A stretch of DNA of 64,000 nucleotides, from contig CBDAKK010000008.1 in assembly GCA_965196605.1 (NCBI GenBank), positions 992,001-1,056,000 on the forward strand, written 5' to 3'. A program made the position numbers and the translations under genes. This document shows, piece by piece, positions 22,147 to 30,084 of this stretch (within the stretch, counting starts at the first letter, position 1; each line of letters opens with the position of its first letter). Source of the DNA: CBDAKK01 sp965196605. GTDB taxonomy: Bacteria; Spirochaetota; Spirochaetia; WTKD01; G963693115. The notes beneath the pieces are model-generated. The model searched no databases, was not told where the DNA came from, and worked only from the letters and a program-made list of their open reading frames with translations.

Positions 22147-23355
22147 CTACAATACTATTTCCGCACCAGCTACTGCCCACGGAATTTCCAGCTCTGCAAA
22201 ACTCTTGCCCGTGTTTACGCAGCGGTGGCATATGTCTTCTATATCAGCAATAACCACATTGGGCTCGGGGCTTGCGGGCACAACCTGACTATAAAAAGAC
22301 TTATGCAACAGCTGTGTGCTTTTGTATTCCTCTGGAATTTCAGTGACACCACCAGAAGAGGCAAAGGCATTTTCTATGACCAGCGTCTGCTGCATTGCAT
22401 TAGCGGGGGTGCACTTTGGCTGCGTACCCGTTTCTATACTCTCTAGCAAGTTGCGAAAAATATTCGTCTTAAAATCCTCGCCCCTGTTATCAAAATGCTC
22501 GGTTGCTTTCTCGCGCTCATCGTAGACAGTGGTTTTGCCCCCCATCTCCCAGCGCACCTTTCCACGCTCATACTGGTACTCGGTAACAGGCCCGTACTCT
22601 TCCATGACGCAATGCGTACCAACAAACACAACTTCCACACCGCCGCGCGTGTGTACCTTTATAAACTGCATGTCGGCGCTTGCAATATTTTTTGCCCTGT
22701 AGTTTTCACCGTAGACACGCGCAATGTCCGCTGAACTATGCGCCTCTCCACCCGCAATAAAAAGCATGTTTTGCAAAAAATGCGCGCATGCATTTTGGGC
22801 TATGGAGTCGTATATTTTTCTTCCGTTAAACTCCAACTCTCCCGCCCATTCATTGCGCTCATAATAAGACTGCGAACGCGGCCACAGCACCACCGTGCGC
22901 GCCGAGACCAATGCGCCCAACTCCTTTTTTATTGTCATGTCTTTTATTTTCGCTATGCTGTGAGAATACATGTTTTGATACCCTATGGCGCATATGCGCT
23001 TGGTCTGCTCAATGGTTTTGCAAATACGCATTGCTTCTGCACTTGTGCCCGCAAGCGGCTTTTCACACATAACGTCGTAGCCACATTCTAAAGCGCCGCA
23101 TATCATCTCTTCATGACACATAATGCCCGTAGGAATACTTACAATATCAATGTCCATCTTCGCGCGCATTAAGGCTTCAAAGGTGTCAAAAATGACAACG
23201 CCCTTTTTCTCCAAAGCTGCGCGCATCTCTGCGTGCCTATCACGCCACACAACCGCAGCACGCAGTTGCAACTGCCCCTCCTTCTCCAAAATGTCTATAG
23301 AACGTAAATGCTCCTCAGCATAACCGCCTATACCAACAATTGCTATTTTTTTCAT
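22147..23355 (-). CDS. Gfo/Idh/MocA-family oxidoreductase (second)
   Basis: 402 residues. It starts MKKIAIVGIGGYAEEHL, a standard Rossmann GxGxxG-type loop, and carries DVMCEKPLAGTSAEAMR near residue 94 with the conserved EKP Lys. The substrate domain contains the N-A-C-A-H stretch in SIAQNACAHFLQ. It is only distantly similar to the oxidoreductase at 18767, so the two likely act on different intermediates. Spacing to the neighbours is 20-50 bases, within the same operon. Confidence 0.88.
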   Translation of the reverse strand: MKKIAIVGIGGYAEEHLRSIDILEKEGQLQLRAAVVWRDRHAEMRAALEKKGVVIFDTFEALMRAKMDIDIVSIPTGIMCHEEMICGALECGYDVMCEKPLAGTSAEAMRICKTIEQTKRICAIGYQNMYSHSIAKIKDMTIKKELGALVSARTVVLWPRSQSYYERNEWAGELEFNGRKIYDSIAQNACAHFLQNMLFIAGGEAHSSADIARVYGENYRAKNIASADMQFIKVHTRGGVEVVFVGTHCVMEEYGPVTEYQYERGKVRWEMGGKTTVYDEREKATEHFDNRGEDFKTNIFRNLLESIETGTQPKCTPANAMQQTLVIENAFASSGGVTEIPEEYKSTQLLHKSFYSQVVPASPEPNVVIADIEDICHRCVNTGKSFAELEIPWAVAGAEIVL

Positions 23356-23402
23356 AATAAGCTCCTTTTAAAATTCTTCCTCAATGCTAATTTCTCTCTC
23401 GT

Positions 23403-25352
23403 TTATGCGCACCATTTTTTACTTTTTTCTATTGACACCTTGGGAATCGCTATAGCATTCTTGTGTTTCTTCCCTCCACGCTCACAATACACCAGCGTGG
23501 CGCGGAATGTTTTTTCATCATGCATAGTGCTCAAAAGCATGGGCGTCATACTCCTTGGGTAGAGAATATTTGCATGAGGGTAATCGCTTTTCACATGCGC
23601 GGTGCCTTCATTACTCAAGTCCCAAAGGCCGCTGTAAAAAATTTCACCCTCATGCGCCGTGTTAAAAAATGCGCAGTTCTCACTTTTGTACACAGACTGA
23701 GCGTCACACAATTGTGAATGCACCATAAACTCATCGCAGTACCATGCAATGCTGCCACTCAAGACTTGCAGTGACGCGGTAATTCCCGTGTAGTCGTAGG
23801 GCGTTGAAAAACCACCTTCGGCAACATGCAAGGGCTTATTGCCATGAGCCTGCTGCATTATGGAATGTGCGCGCAGGTGCCAGCAGCCTGAAATGGGAAT
23901 TATCACCGAGTTGACACGCACCCCCACATGCGCGAGTTCCCATTGGGTGTAGATGTAGTGAGCCTTCATTACGCAGGTGGTGTTTTTACCTTTGTGACTC
24001 CAGTGAACACCATTGCTACTAAAGGCTAGGGTGTTGTCAAGGCTGAAATACGTAAGCCCTTCGTTACCCATGCTCACAGTAAAGCCAAAGTGCGGCGCAT
24101 AGGCAAACTTAGCGTACTTTTCCTTATGGTGTCTCGGCTCAAAGGGGGCGTACCCGCCCGCAGTAAGCCCGACTACATCGCCCGTTTCGCTTCTCGAAAA
24201 CATAAAGCGTGAAAACTTTTGCATGCGGTTTTCTTTTTCCACGGGCAATGCTGCCACCTCCGCACGCCAGAACGGGTCGTCTTTTGACAAGCTCAAAATG
24301 TGAAAGGCCTTCAGCGCCCAATACGGGGAGCCCGGCGCGTTGTAGCCCTCGGACATGCTGAGGTTGGGGTAGCCGTACCCAATTGTCAAAAATCCCGCAT
24401 TGTCGAATATGGGTTTTTTAAGCCAATACGCGATATTTCTCACCAGCAAGCCCTTTGCCTCCTCCAAAGACACGGGCGCCTCGGGCATTGTGTACACGCG
24501 CGCGCAGAGGTAGGCAGCCCAAAAAGAGGCATGCGCAAAACGGTAGGTAAGACTACGCCCAAAGGCAAGCGCCGAACCGTCCGCGGCAAACCACGCCACA
24601 AAGTCCCTTGCAAAGAGCAGCGCCCGCTCCTTGTAGCGTGCACAGCGCTCCTCATCATTGGGGTTCAGCTCGGCATACAGCAAGGCGTAAAAATGCATTG
24701 CAAAACCAATGTAGTGATCCATTTGCTCCGTGCGCCCATCGCGGTACCAGCCCTCGCCGAGGTAGTAGCCTTCCAATGCAGCAAAGTCGAGTTCAAGCAT
24801 GGCGCTGCTATATTCAGCCTTCACGTTTTTCAAAAAAGTATTCACCAGTATTCTAAAAAAACGCCAGTTATTATCGGCAACGCTTTCCTCATACACATTG
24901 ATGCTCGTGAGCCACTGAATGACAGACTCCTTTGTTTTTTGTGAAAGCGGCTGCCAAAAAACACGCTCACTCATGCTAAAGGCGAGTGCAAGCGGTGCCA
25001 TTTCCACATAGCGCTGCGTCCGCTTCCCTGCGCAATTCCCCCAATAATACGGAGAATGCTCATCTACTCCCGCGGCTATTTTTTCGCGCATCAGCGCCGC
25101 TAAGTTATCAAATTGTGAATGCTCTTGATGCTTACACGCGCCCGCCAAGCCCCATAGTGGCCGGGCAACAGCTTCCAACTCAGCAGCGCCATCATCGTAG
25201 TGCGCCACATTCGCCCCAAGTGCGAGACGCCCGCTACGCGCAGCAAGCCTCCGCTCATACGGCTCAAGCAAGCCATAAAGCGCATCACAAAATGACTGCT
25301 TATCACGTAATTGCAGGTTTTCAAAATGCGTGTTTCTGTTATTCTCTATCAC
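23403..25352 (-). CDS. DUF2264 family protein, probable glycoside hydrolase
   Basis: 649 residues. The N-terminal part (residues 30-370) matches the DUF2264 pattern: LARPLW-type motif in EAVARPLWGLAGACK, ADNNWRFFRILVNT near 165, GWYRDGRTEQMDHYIGFAMH near 205 and RSLTYRFA. It is probably another (alpha/alpha)6 barrel, with a beta-rich C-terminal half. From memory, members of this family have been reported with beta-glucuronidase activity, which would suit the uronide operon; that is an inference. No signal peptide is seen. Confidence 0.75.
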   Translation of the reverse strand: MIENNRNTHFENLQLRDKQSFCDALYGLLEPYERRLAARSGRLALGANVAHYDDGAAELEAVARPLWGLAGACKHQEHSQFDNLAALMREKIAAGVDEHSPYYWGNCAGKRTQRYVEMAPLALAFSMSERVFWQPLSQKTKESVIQWLTSINVYEESVADNNWRFFRILVNTFLKNVKAEYSSAMLELDFAALEGYYLGEGWYRDGRTEQMDHYIGFAMHFYALLYAELNPNDEERCARYKERALLFARDFVAWFAADGSALAFGRSLTYRFAHASFWAAYLCARVYTMPEAPVSLEEAKGLLVRNIAYWLKKPIFDNAGFLTIGYGYPNLSMSEGYNAPGSPYWALKAFHILSLSKDDPFWRAEVAALPVEKENRMQKFSRFMFSRSETGDVVGLTAGGYAPFEPRHHKEKYAKFAYAPHFGFTVSMGNEGLTYFSLDNTLAFSSNGVHWSHKGKNTTCVMKAHYIYTQWELAHVGVRVNSVIIPISGCWHLRAHSIMQQAHGNKPLHVAEGGFSTPYDYTGITASLQVLSGSIAWYCDEFMVHSQLCDAQSVYKSENCAFFNTAHEGEIFYSGLWDLSNEGTAHVKSDYPHANILYPRSMTPMLLSTMHDEKTFRATLVYCERGGKKHKNAIAIPKVSIEKSKKWCA

Positions 25353-25388
25353 AACAATACCTTAATCAGTGGGAACGCTTGTATAGCA

Positions 25389-26012
25389 TTACTCAATCAA
25401 CCATGTGAAAATATTTTTTACTGTCTCTTGATATTCCTTGCTCCCAAGTACCACGGAGGTATGTGCGGGCGTAAAGGCAGCGACCTTGCCCTTACCGTAC
25501 TCATGCCGCCAGCCGGCTATGTGCCTGCCATATTCCGCAGAATGCGCCCATGCAAAAACCTGCGTCTCAGTACTCTTTGTTGTTACATGATAGAGTTCAT
25601 CTTCTACTTCATAAGCATCTTGCGTCATCATGGTTTTTTCAAATTCTATGCTAAATTTACAAATAGGCGGATGCATGATAAACATGCCCTTCACAAGGTC
25701 GAGTAATATTGCATTTTCCTCTCGTATGGTCACCCCCGCATGAAGCAAGCATAGCGCATGCCCCGCTTCCACAAACTCCTGTATTCGTCTTTCGTCAGAC
25801 GTGGCAATGCTTCCCAAACATAACTTGCCCGCCATGTCAGCATCATAAAAGTTTTTTGTGATGTACAAAACGTCGTAGTCAGCTAAGGAAACAGCGCGAA
25901 AGTTTTCTACGTTTGAGATGAAGTCTATATTTTCACACACAGTAGTTTTTAGCATGTGGTAGTAGTACCCTGCACTGTGCCAAAAATCACCCCCCAGCAT
26001 CAAAGCCTTCAT
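25389..26012 (-). CDS. ThuA-like protein
   Basis: 207 residues with the class-I amidotransferase-like fold of ThuA proteins: MKALMLGGDFWHSA at the start, a central DYDVLYITKNF, FVEAGHALCLLHAGVT (residues 87-102) where the fold has its nucleophile-elbow position, and KGKVAAFTPAHT near the end. These proteins occur with Gfo/Idh oxidoreductases in sugar catabolic operons; their precise reaction is not well settled. It starts eight bases after the MalG-like permease gene. Confidence 0.75.
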   Translation of the reverse strand: MKALMLGGDFWHSAGYYYHMLKTTVCENIDFISNVENFRAVSLADYDVLYITKNFYDADMAGKLCLGSIATSDERRIQEFVEAGHALCLLHAGVTIREENAILLDLVKGMFIMHPPICKFSIEFEKTMMTQDAYEVEDELYHVTTKSTETQVFAWAHSAEYGRHIAGWRHEYGKGKVAAFTPAHTSVVLGSKEYQETVKNIFTWLIE

Positions 26013-26019
26013 ATGCGCA

Positions 26020-26853
26020 TTACCCTTTCAACCCCGAGACCGCCGAGTTGCCTATAAAATAGCGTTGAGCAAAAAAGAACAAGAGCAATACGGGAACCAT
26101 TGATATAATCGCAGCTGCCATTTGTGGACCGTAGCGCACATCGTATTGACTTATAAATGTGGTTAAGGCCAGCGGAATGGTTCGCTTCTCCGGTGAGTCT
26201 ATGTAAATAAAGGGAAAGTAGAAATTATTCCAAAAGAAGCGAAACGAAAAAATTATCATCGTAGCAATGGCGGGCTTGGACAGGGGCAGTATTATTCTGT
26301 AAAATATCTTCCACTCACTTGCGCCCTCTATGCGTGCGGACTCTAACAAGGCGTTTGGAATGGTCTCGAAAAATTGCTTGAGCAAAAAGGTTCCAAATGC
26401 GGTGAAAGCAGAAATTAAAATAAGGCCTGTATGCGTATCATACAAGCCCAGCTTTTGGACAATGAGAAACTGCGGAATAATAAAGGACTGCGCAGGGAGC
26501 ATCATGGTGGCAATGTAGATGATGAAAAGCACATTTTTCCCCTTCCAACTCAGTTTGCTAAATGCGTATGCGCCCGTAGCTGCAGTAAAAAACTGTAGCA
26601 CAACTATTGTTATGGTTACTTTAAAAGAGTTCCACACATACAAGGGAAAGTCTTGCAACTCTTTATAATTTTCCAAGGTCGGGTTTTTTGGGAAAAGGCG
26701 CACGGGGAAATCGAATATTTCTAGTTCGTTTTTGAAAGACGAAGAGAGAATAATAATCAAGGGCGCGAGGATGGAAAGCACCATCCAAGCCAAAAAAAGA
26801 TAGAGAAGCACCACATACACACGGGACGCGGAATTTTTTTTATACGAGATCAT
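26020..26853 (-). CDS. carbohydrate ABC transporter permease, MalG type
   Basis: 277 residues with six predicted membrane helices, the first at LLYLFLAWMVLSILAPLIII. The cytoplasmic EAA loop is visible as ARIEGASEWKIFYRIILPLS near residue 175, the contact point for the ATPase. The C-terminus RYFIGNSAVSGLKG is the standard end of this family. It overlaps the MalF-type gene by 14 bases. No ATPase gene lies in the operon, so a shared MsiK/UgpC-type ATPase encoded elsewhere is expected, as is common for CUT1 importers. Confidence 0.92.
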   Translation of the reverse strand: MISYKKNSASRVYVVLLYLFLAWMVLSILAPLIIILSSSFKNELEIFDFPVRLFPKNPTLENYKELQDFPLYVWNSFKVTITIVVLQFFTAATGAYAFSKLSWKGKNVLFIIYIATMMLPAQSFIIPQFLIVQKLGLYDTHTGLILISAFTAFGTFLLKQFFETIPNALLESARIEGASEWKIFYRIILPLSKPAIATMIIFSFRFFWNNFYFPFIYIDSPEKRTIPLALTTFISQYDVRYGPQMAAAIISMVPVLLLFFFAQRYFIGNSAVSGLKG

Positions 26854-27753
26854 AGTTTACCCACTTTGCTTGTTGCCTATATTGTATTACCGTTATTGCA
26901 AGCACTATCAAAAGCAAAATAAAGGCTTCAGCAGATGCTTGCCCCATTTTGAATTCCGTAAAGCCCCTTTGATTAATGTCAAAGACCAACACATTGGTAG
27001 CCCCATTGGGACCTCCACCTTCGCGTCCACCAGTCATTGCATACACAAGGTCAAAAACCTGAAAGCCCCGTATGATGGAAAGAATAAGCACAAAAAACAT
27101 GGTTGGCGAAAGCATGGGCAAGGTGATAGTGAAGAACTTCCTCAAACTTGAAGCCCCTTCTGTATTGGCGTATTCATACAAAGACGGATTAATAGTTGTA
27201 AGCCCCGCGAGAAATATTACCATGTAGTAGCCAAAGTTCTGCCACGTCATAATAAACACAAGGGTGAGCAAGGCCATGCTTTCGCTTGCAAGCCATTTAC
27301 TTGTGGGAAGCTGCAAGAATGCAAGCATGGAATTTAAGGACCCTGAGAGGGATTGAGTATGACGACAAAGCCCAAAGAAATGGCAACTGTAGACAAGAGG
27401 CAGGGCATGAAAAACACGCTGCGAAAAAACTTGCTTAACTTTACCAATGGGTTTGCGAGCATAACAGCAACCAATAACGCAATACTCGTTTGAATAATGA
27501 CGTACAAAACAGTGAAGTTCACCGTAACAATCAAGGACTTAAAAAACGTCGGACTTTTGAGTATTATGAAGTAGTTTTTTAAGCCCACAAAGTCAATAGC
27601 AAAGCCACCCGAGTACTTGGTAAACGAGAGCACCAAAGTACCAATTATAGGCAACAAGATAAACAGGAAAAACCCGATAAAACTTGGCGCTAAAAAGGAA
27701 AGCAAAACCACAAAAGAAGTAGTGCCCAGCGCGCTATTTTTTTTCATCAGCAT
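26840..27753 (-). pseudogene. carbohydrate ABC transporter permease, MalF type, frameshifted
   Basis: The N-terminal part (27334-27753; MLMKKNSALG to VVILNPSQGP, three helices) and the C-terminal part (26840-27328; MLAFLQLPTSKW, EAA loop ANTEGASSLRKFFTITLP) are in different frames. In the minus-strand sequence the frame breaks at CAG-GGT-CCT-TAA near 27340; reading with one extra G (CAG GGG TCC TTA AAT TCC ATG) restores a normal MalF-like protein of about 303 residues (NPSQG-SLNSMLAFLQ). A one-base deletion in the GGG run is the simplest cause. It is either a real inactivating mutation, which would disable import, a reversible slip, or a sequence error. Confidence 0.8.
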
Positions 27754-27787
27754 GTACTTGCGTCCGTTTTACAATGCTACAGAGGCA

Positions 27788-29086
27788 TTAATTTTCTAAT
27801 ACTACTTGTTCTAGTTTTTTACGAAATGATTCAAAAAGCTGATCATCGCTCATATCCTTTGACAAGTATTCCTCAAACATAGCGCCCAGTGCCTTATCTA
27901 TTCCAACTGCATATTTAGGAGTTAGGATGGGTGATAATTTATCAAAAGAACCTAAAAATACCTCAAGCGATTTTGTATCAGCAAAATTTGGTTTTAGATT
28001 TTCCTTCACTTCATCCGTGATGATGGTTGGCAAATACCCCGCTTTGGCAAGCTCGGCAGCGCCTTCTTCTCCCGCAAGCCACTTCAAAAATGTAAATGCT
28101 GCATCCTTCTTTTTTGAAAAACGCGCAACATGCGAATAGGTTGGAATTCCCGGGTTAACATGCACGGCGCGGTCATTAGGAATAGGAGCAACACCCCAAT
28201 CATTCCATGTAAAGTCATTAAACAAACTTTTGTTTTTTGCATTTAACAACATACCGGGAAACCATTCGCCTATTTGTAGCATGGCAACCGTGCCTCCAAA
28301 AAACGCAGTAGAATAATGCATTTTTGTAACCTTCAAATCTTGCATAGGCCACATGGTACCATTCTCTTCTATTCTCTTACGCCGCTTAAAATCCCGTAAA
28401 ATCACATCCCTATCATCATCAATGACAACAGTTCCATCAGCATTGATAAACGCTGCTTCATTTTGAAAGGACTCACTCATGGAAAACTGCGCCCACGTAT
28501 GAAAGTTTATGCCATATACTCCGAGCTTTTCGTGTATGCGCGTTGCAACTTCTTCAAACTTTTCCCAGGTCCAAGTTCCTTCATCAGAGTACGTCGTTGG
28601 ATAGGGTTCATCTGCCTTATCAAAAAGCACCTTGTTAAAGTAAATGAATCTATTAGCCCCGCAAAACGGCAGACCAACGTAGCGCCCCTCAACCGTAATG
28701 GAATTTTTGTACGAGTCGTAGATGCCAAAATCAAAGCTCTTTGCTGCATCAATGTCTTCCAAATCTGCAATAAATTTGTTCTTATAATGACTGAGCATTT
28801 GAACCGGCGTTTTTTGAGCATAAGCATCGACTTCTTCCTGAGCTGAAAGCAGTGAAAGTATTTTAAGCTCATAGTCATTAATGGGCAATGCCTTTGGAAT
28901 TACCGTAATTTCATCCTGTATACTGTTAAATTTCTCTATAACAGCAACGATAGTTGGCTCCTCCCAAAAGTAATACGTAATCTCATTGGGATTTTTTACT
29001 TGTTCTTCTTTCGCACAAGAGAGCGTAAGAACCACCACTGCAAGCATCAAAGTGCTTAGCGCCAAAAATAATAGTTTGTTTTTCAT
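27788..29086 (-). CDS. sugar ABC transporter solute-binding lipoprotein
   Basis: 432 residues of the family 1 extracellular solute-binding proteins. The signal peptide ends in the lipobox LTLSC (Cys near residue 24). Family features include VEGRYVGLPFCGANRFIYFN near residue 130, TYSDEGTWTWEKFEEVA, and AFTFLKWLAGEEGAAELAKAGYLPT near 335. It captures the oligosaccharide outside the inner membrane and delivers it to the two permeases encoded just downstream. As the first gene of the minus-strand operon it lies 113 bases from the divergent IclR regulator. Confidence 0.92.
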   Translation of the reverse strand: MKNKLLFLALSTLMLAVVVLTLSCAKEEQVKNPNEITYYFWEEPTIVAVIEKFNSIQDEITVIPKALPINDYELKILSLLSAQEEVDAYAQKTPVQMLSHYKNKFIADLEDIDAAKSFDFGIYDSYKNSITVEGRYVGLPFCGANRFIYFNKVLFDKADEPYPTTYSDEGTWTWEKFEEVATRIHEKLGVYGINFHTWAQFSMSESFQNEAAFINADGTVVIDDDRDVILRDFKRRKRIEENGTMWPMQDLKVTKMHYSTAFFGGTVAMLQIGEWFPGMLLNAKNKSLFNDFTWNDWGVAPIPNDRAVHVNPGIPTYSHVARFSKKKDAAFTFLKWLAGEEGAAELAKAGYLPTIITDEVKENLKPNFADTKSLEVFLGSFDKLSPILTPKYAVGIDKALGAMFEEYLSKDMSDDQLFESFRKKLEQVVLEN

Positions 29087-29145
29087 AGCAAATCTCCTTT
29101 AATAAAAAATTAACACAATGCCATTTTCGTGTCAATGCTTTTTCC

Positions 29146-29171
29146 AAATATAAAATTAAATTTTCATATTT
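29146..29171. promoter_or_regulatory. AT-rich near-palindrome between the operon and its regulator
   Basis: A 26-base near-palindrome with outer arms AAATAT/ATATTT and inner AAAATT/AATTTT lies midway between the divergent start codons. It is a candidate operator for the adjacent IclR-family protein, which bind as dimers to palindromes; the assignment is positional. Confidence 0.4.
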
Positions 29172-29199
29172 AAACATCAAGTAAACGAGTCATGATACA

Positions 29200-30012
29200 A
29201 TGACCCTAATGAAACAAGAAAAACTAAGTCCTCCCTCAAATGCGATAGACAGAATTTTTCGCATTATAGAAGTCTTAAGCCTCTATGAGTTTTTAAGCTT
29301 AGACCAAATAGCGCATAAAACAAACATTCCCATAAGTTCTGCGCTACGCTTTATACAAACCTGCGTACAAAATGGCTACATTGAAATTGTAGAAAACAAA
29401 AAATATCGCTTAAGCACAAAGTTGTTTTCTCTTGCCCATACACATATGGAACGCTACTCCCCCGTGATTACGCATTCCCATACGCATTTGCAAGAGCTGT
29501 GCTATCTTACTAAAGAAACAATTCATCTTGGCATTCTCTCTGGAGCTACGGTTCTCTATGTTGATAAAATAGACTCGCCTCTAGTAATTCGCCTCAACTC
29601 CTACATTGGCTACCAAGCAAGCGTACATTCTACGGCAATGGGCAAAATACTTCTTGCGTGGCTCCCCACTCACGTACAAAGCGCATTTATAGAAAACCTT
29701 GAACTGAAAAAATTTACAAAGAACACCATTACAAGCAAAAAAAAGCTATTACTCACATTGGAGCAGGTACGCAAAAGCGCATACGCCGAAGACAACGAGG
29801 AGCAAGAGCCGCACCTCTATTGCCTCGCAGTACCAATCTTCAATGCTCAAAATGATGTCGTTGCAGCAGTGAGCGTGAGCATTCCAACAATGCGTTACGT
29901 ACCCTCCCGAAAACAAACTATTATAAAAGCCCTCCGTCATTGTGCAGAAAACATTTCAAAAAAAATGAACAATACAAATTATAAGCATGCCTTGGAAACT
30001 GCGCCGACTTAA
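29200..30012 (+). CDS. IclR-family transcriptional regulator
   Basis: 270 residues: an N-terminal winged helix-turn-helix (residues ~15-70; AIDRIFRIIEVLSLYEFLSL, DQIAHKTNIPISSALRFIQT) and a C-terminal effector-binding domain with family marks ALRFIQTCVQNGYIE, ATVLYVDKIDSP, HSTAMGKILLAWLP (near 145) and CLAVPIFNAQNDVVAAVSVS. These regulators control sugar-acid and aromatic catabolism in response to a small ligand. Divergent placement next to the solute-binding gene suggests it controls the operon at 18767-29086. ATG 29209 is a second possible start. Confidence 0.9.
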   Translation: MTLMKQEKLSPPSNAIDRIFRIIEVLSLYEFLSLDQIAHKTNIPISSALRFIQTCVQNGYIEIVENKKYRLSTKLFSLAHTHMERYSPVITHSHTHLQELCYLTKETIHLGILSGATVLYVDKIDSPLVIRLNSYIGYQASVHSTAMGKILLAWLPTHVQSAFIENLELKKFTKNTITSKKKLLLTLEQVRKSAYAEDNEEQEPHLYCLAVPIFNAQNDVVAAVSVSIPTMRYVPSRKQTIIKALRHCAENISKKMNNTNYKHALETAPT

Positions 30013-30084
30013 AAAATAGCAAGAAAAAAGCTAGACTGCAATATTTGCAAGCATAGGAGATTCTCAAACTTGCGAAAAAACCCG

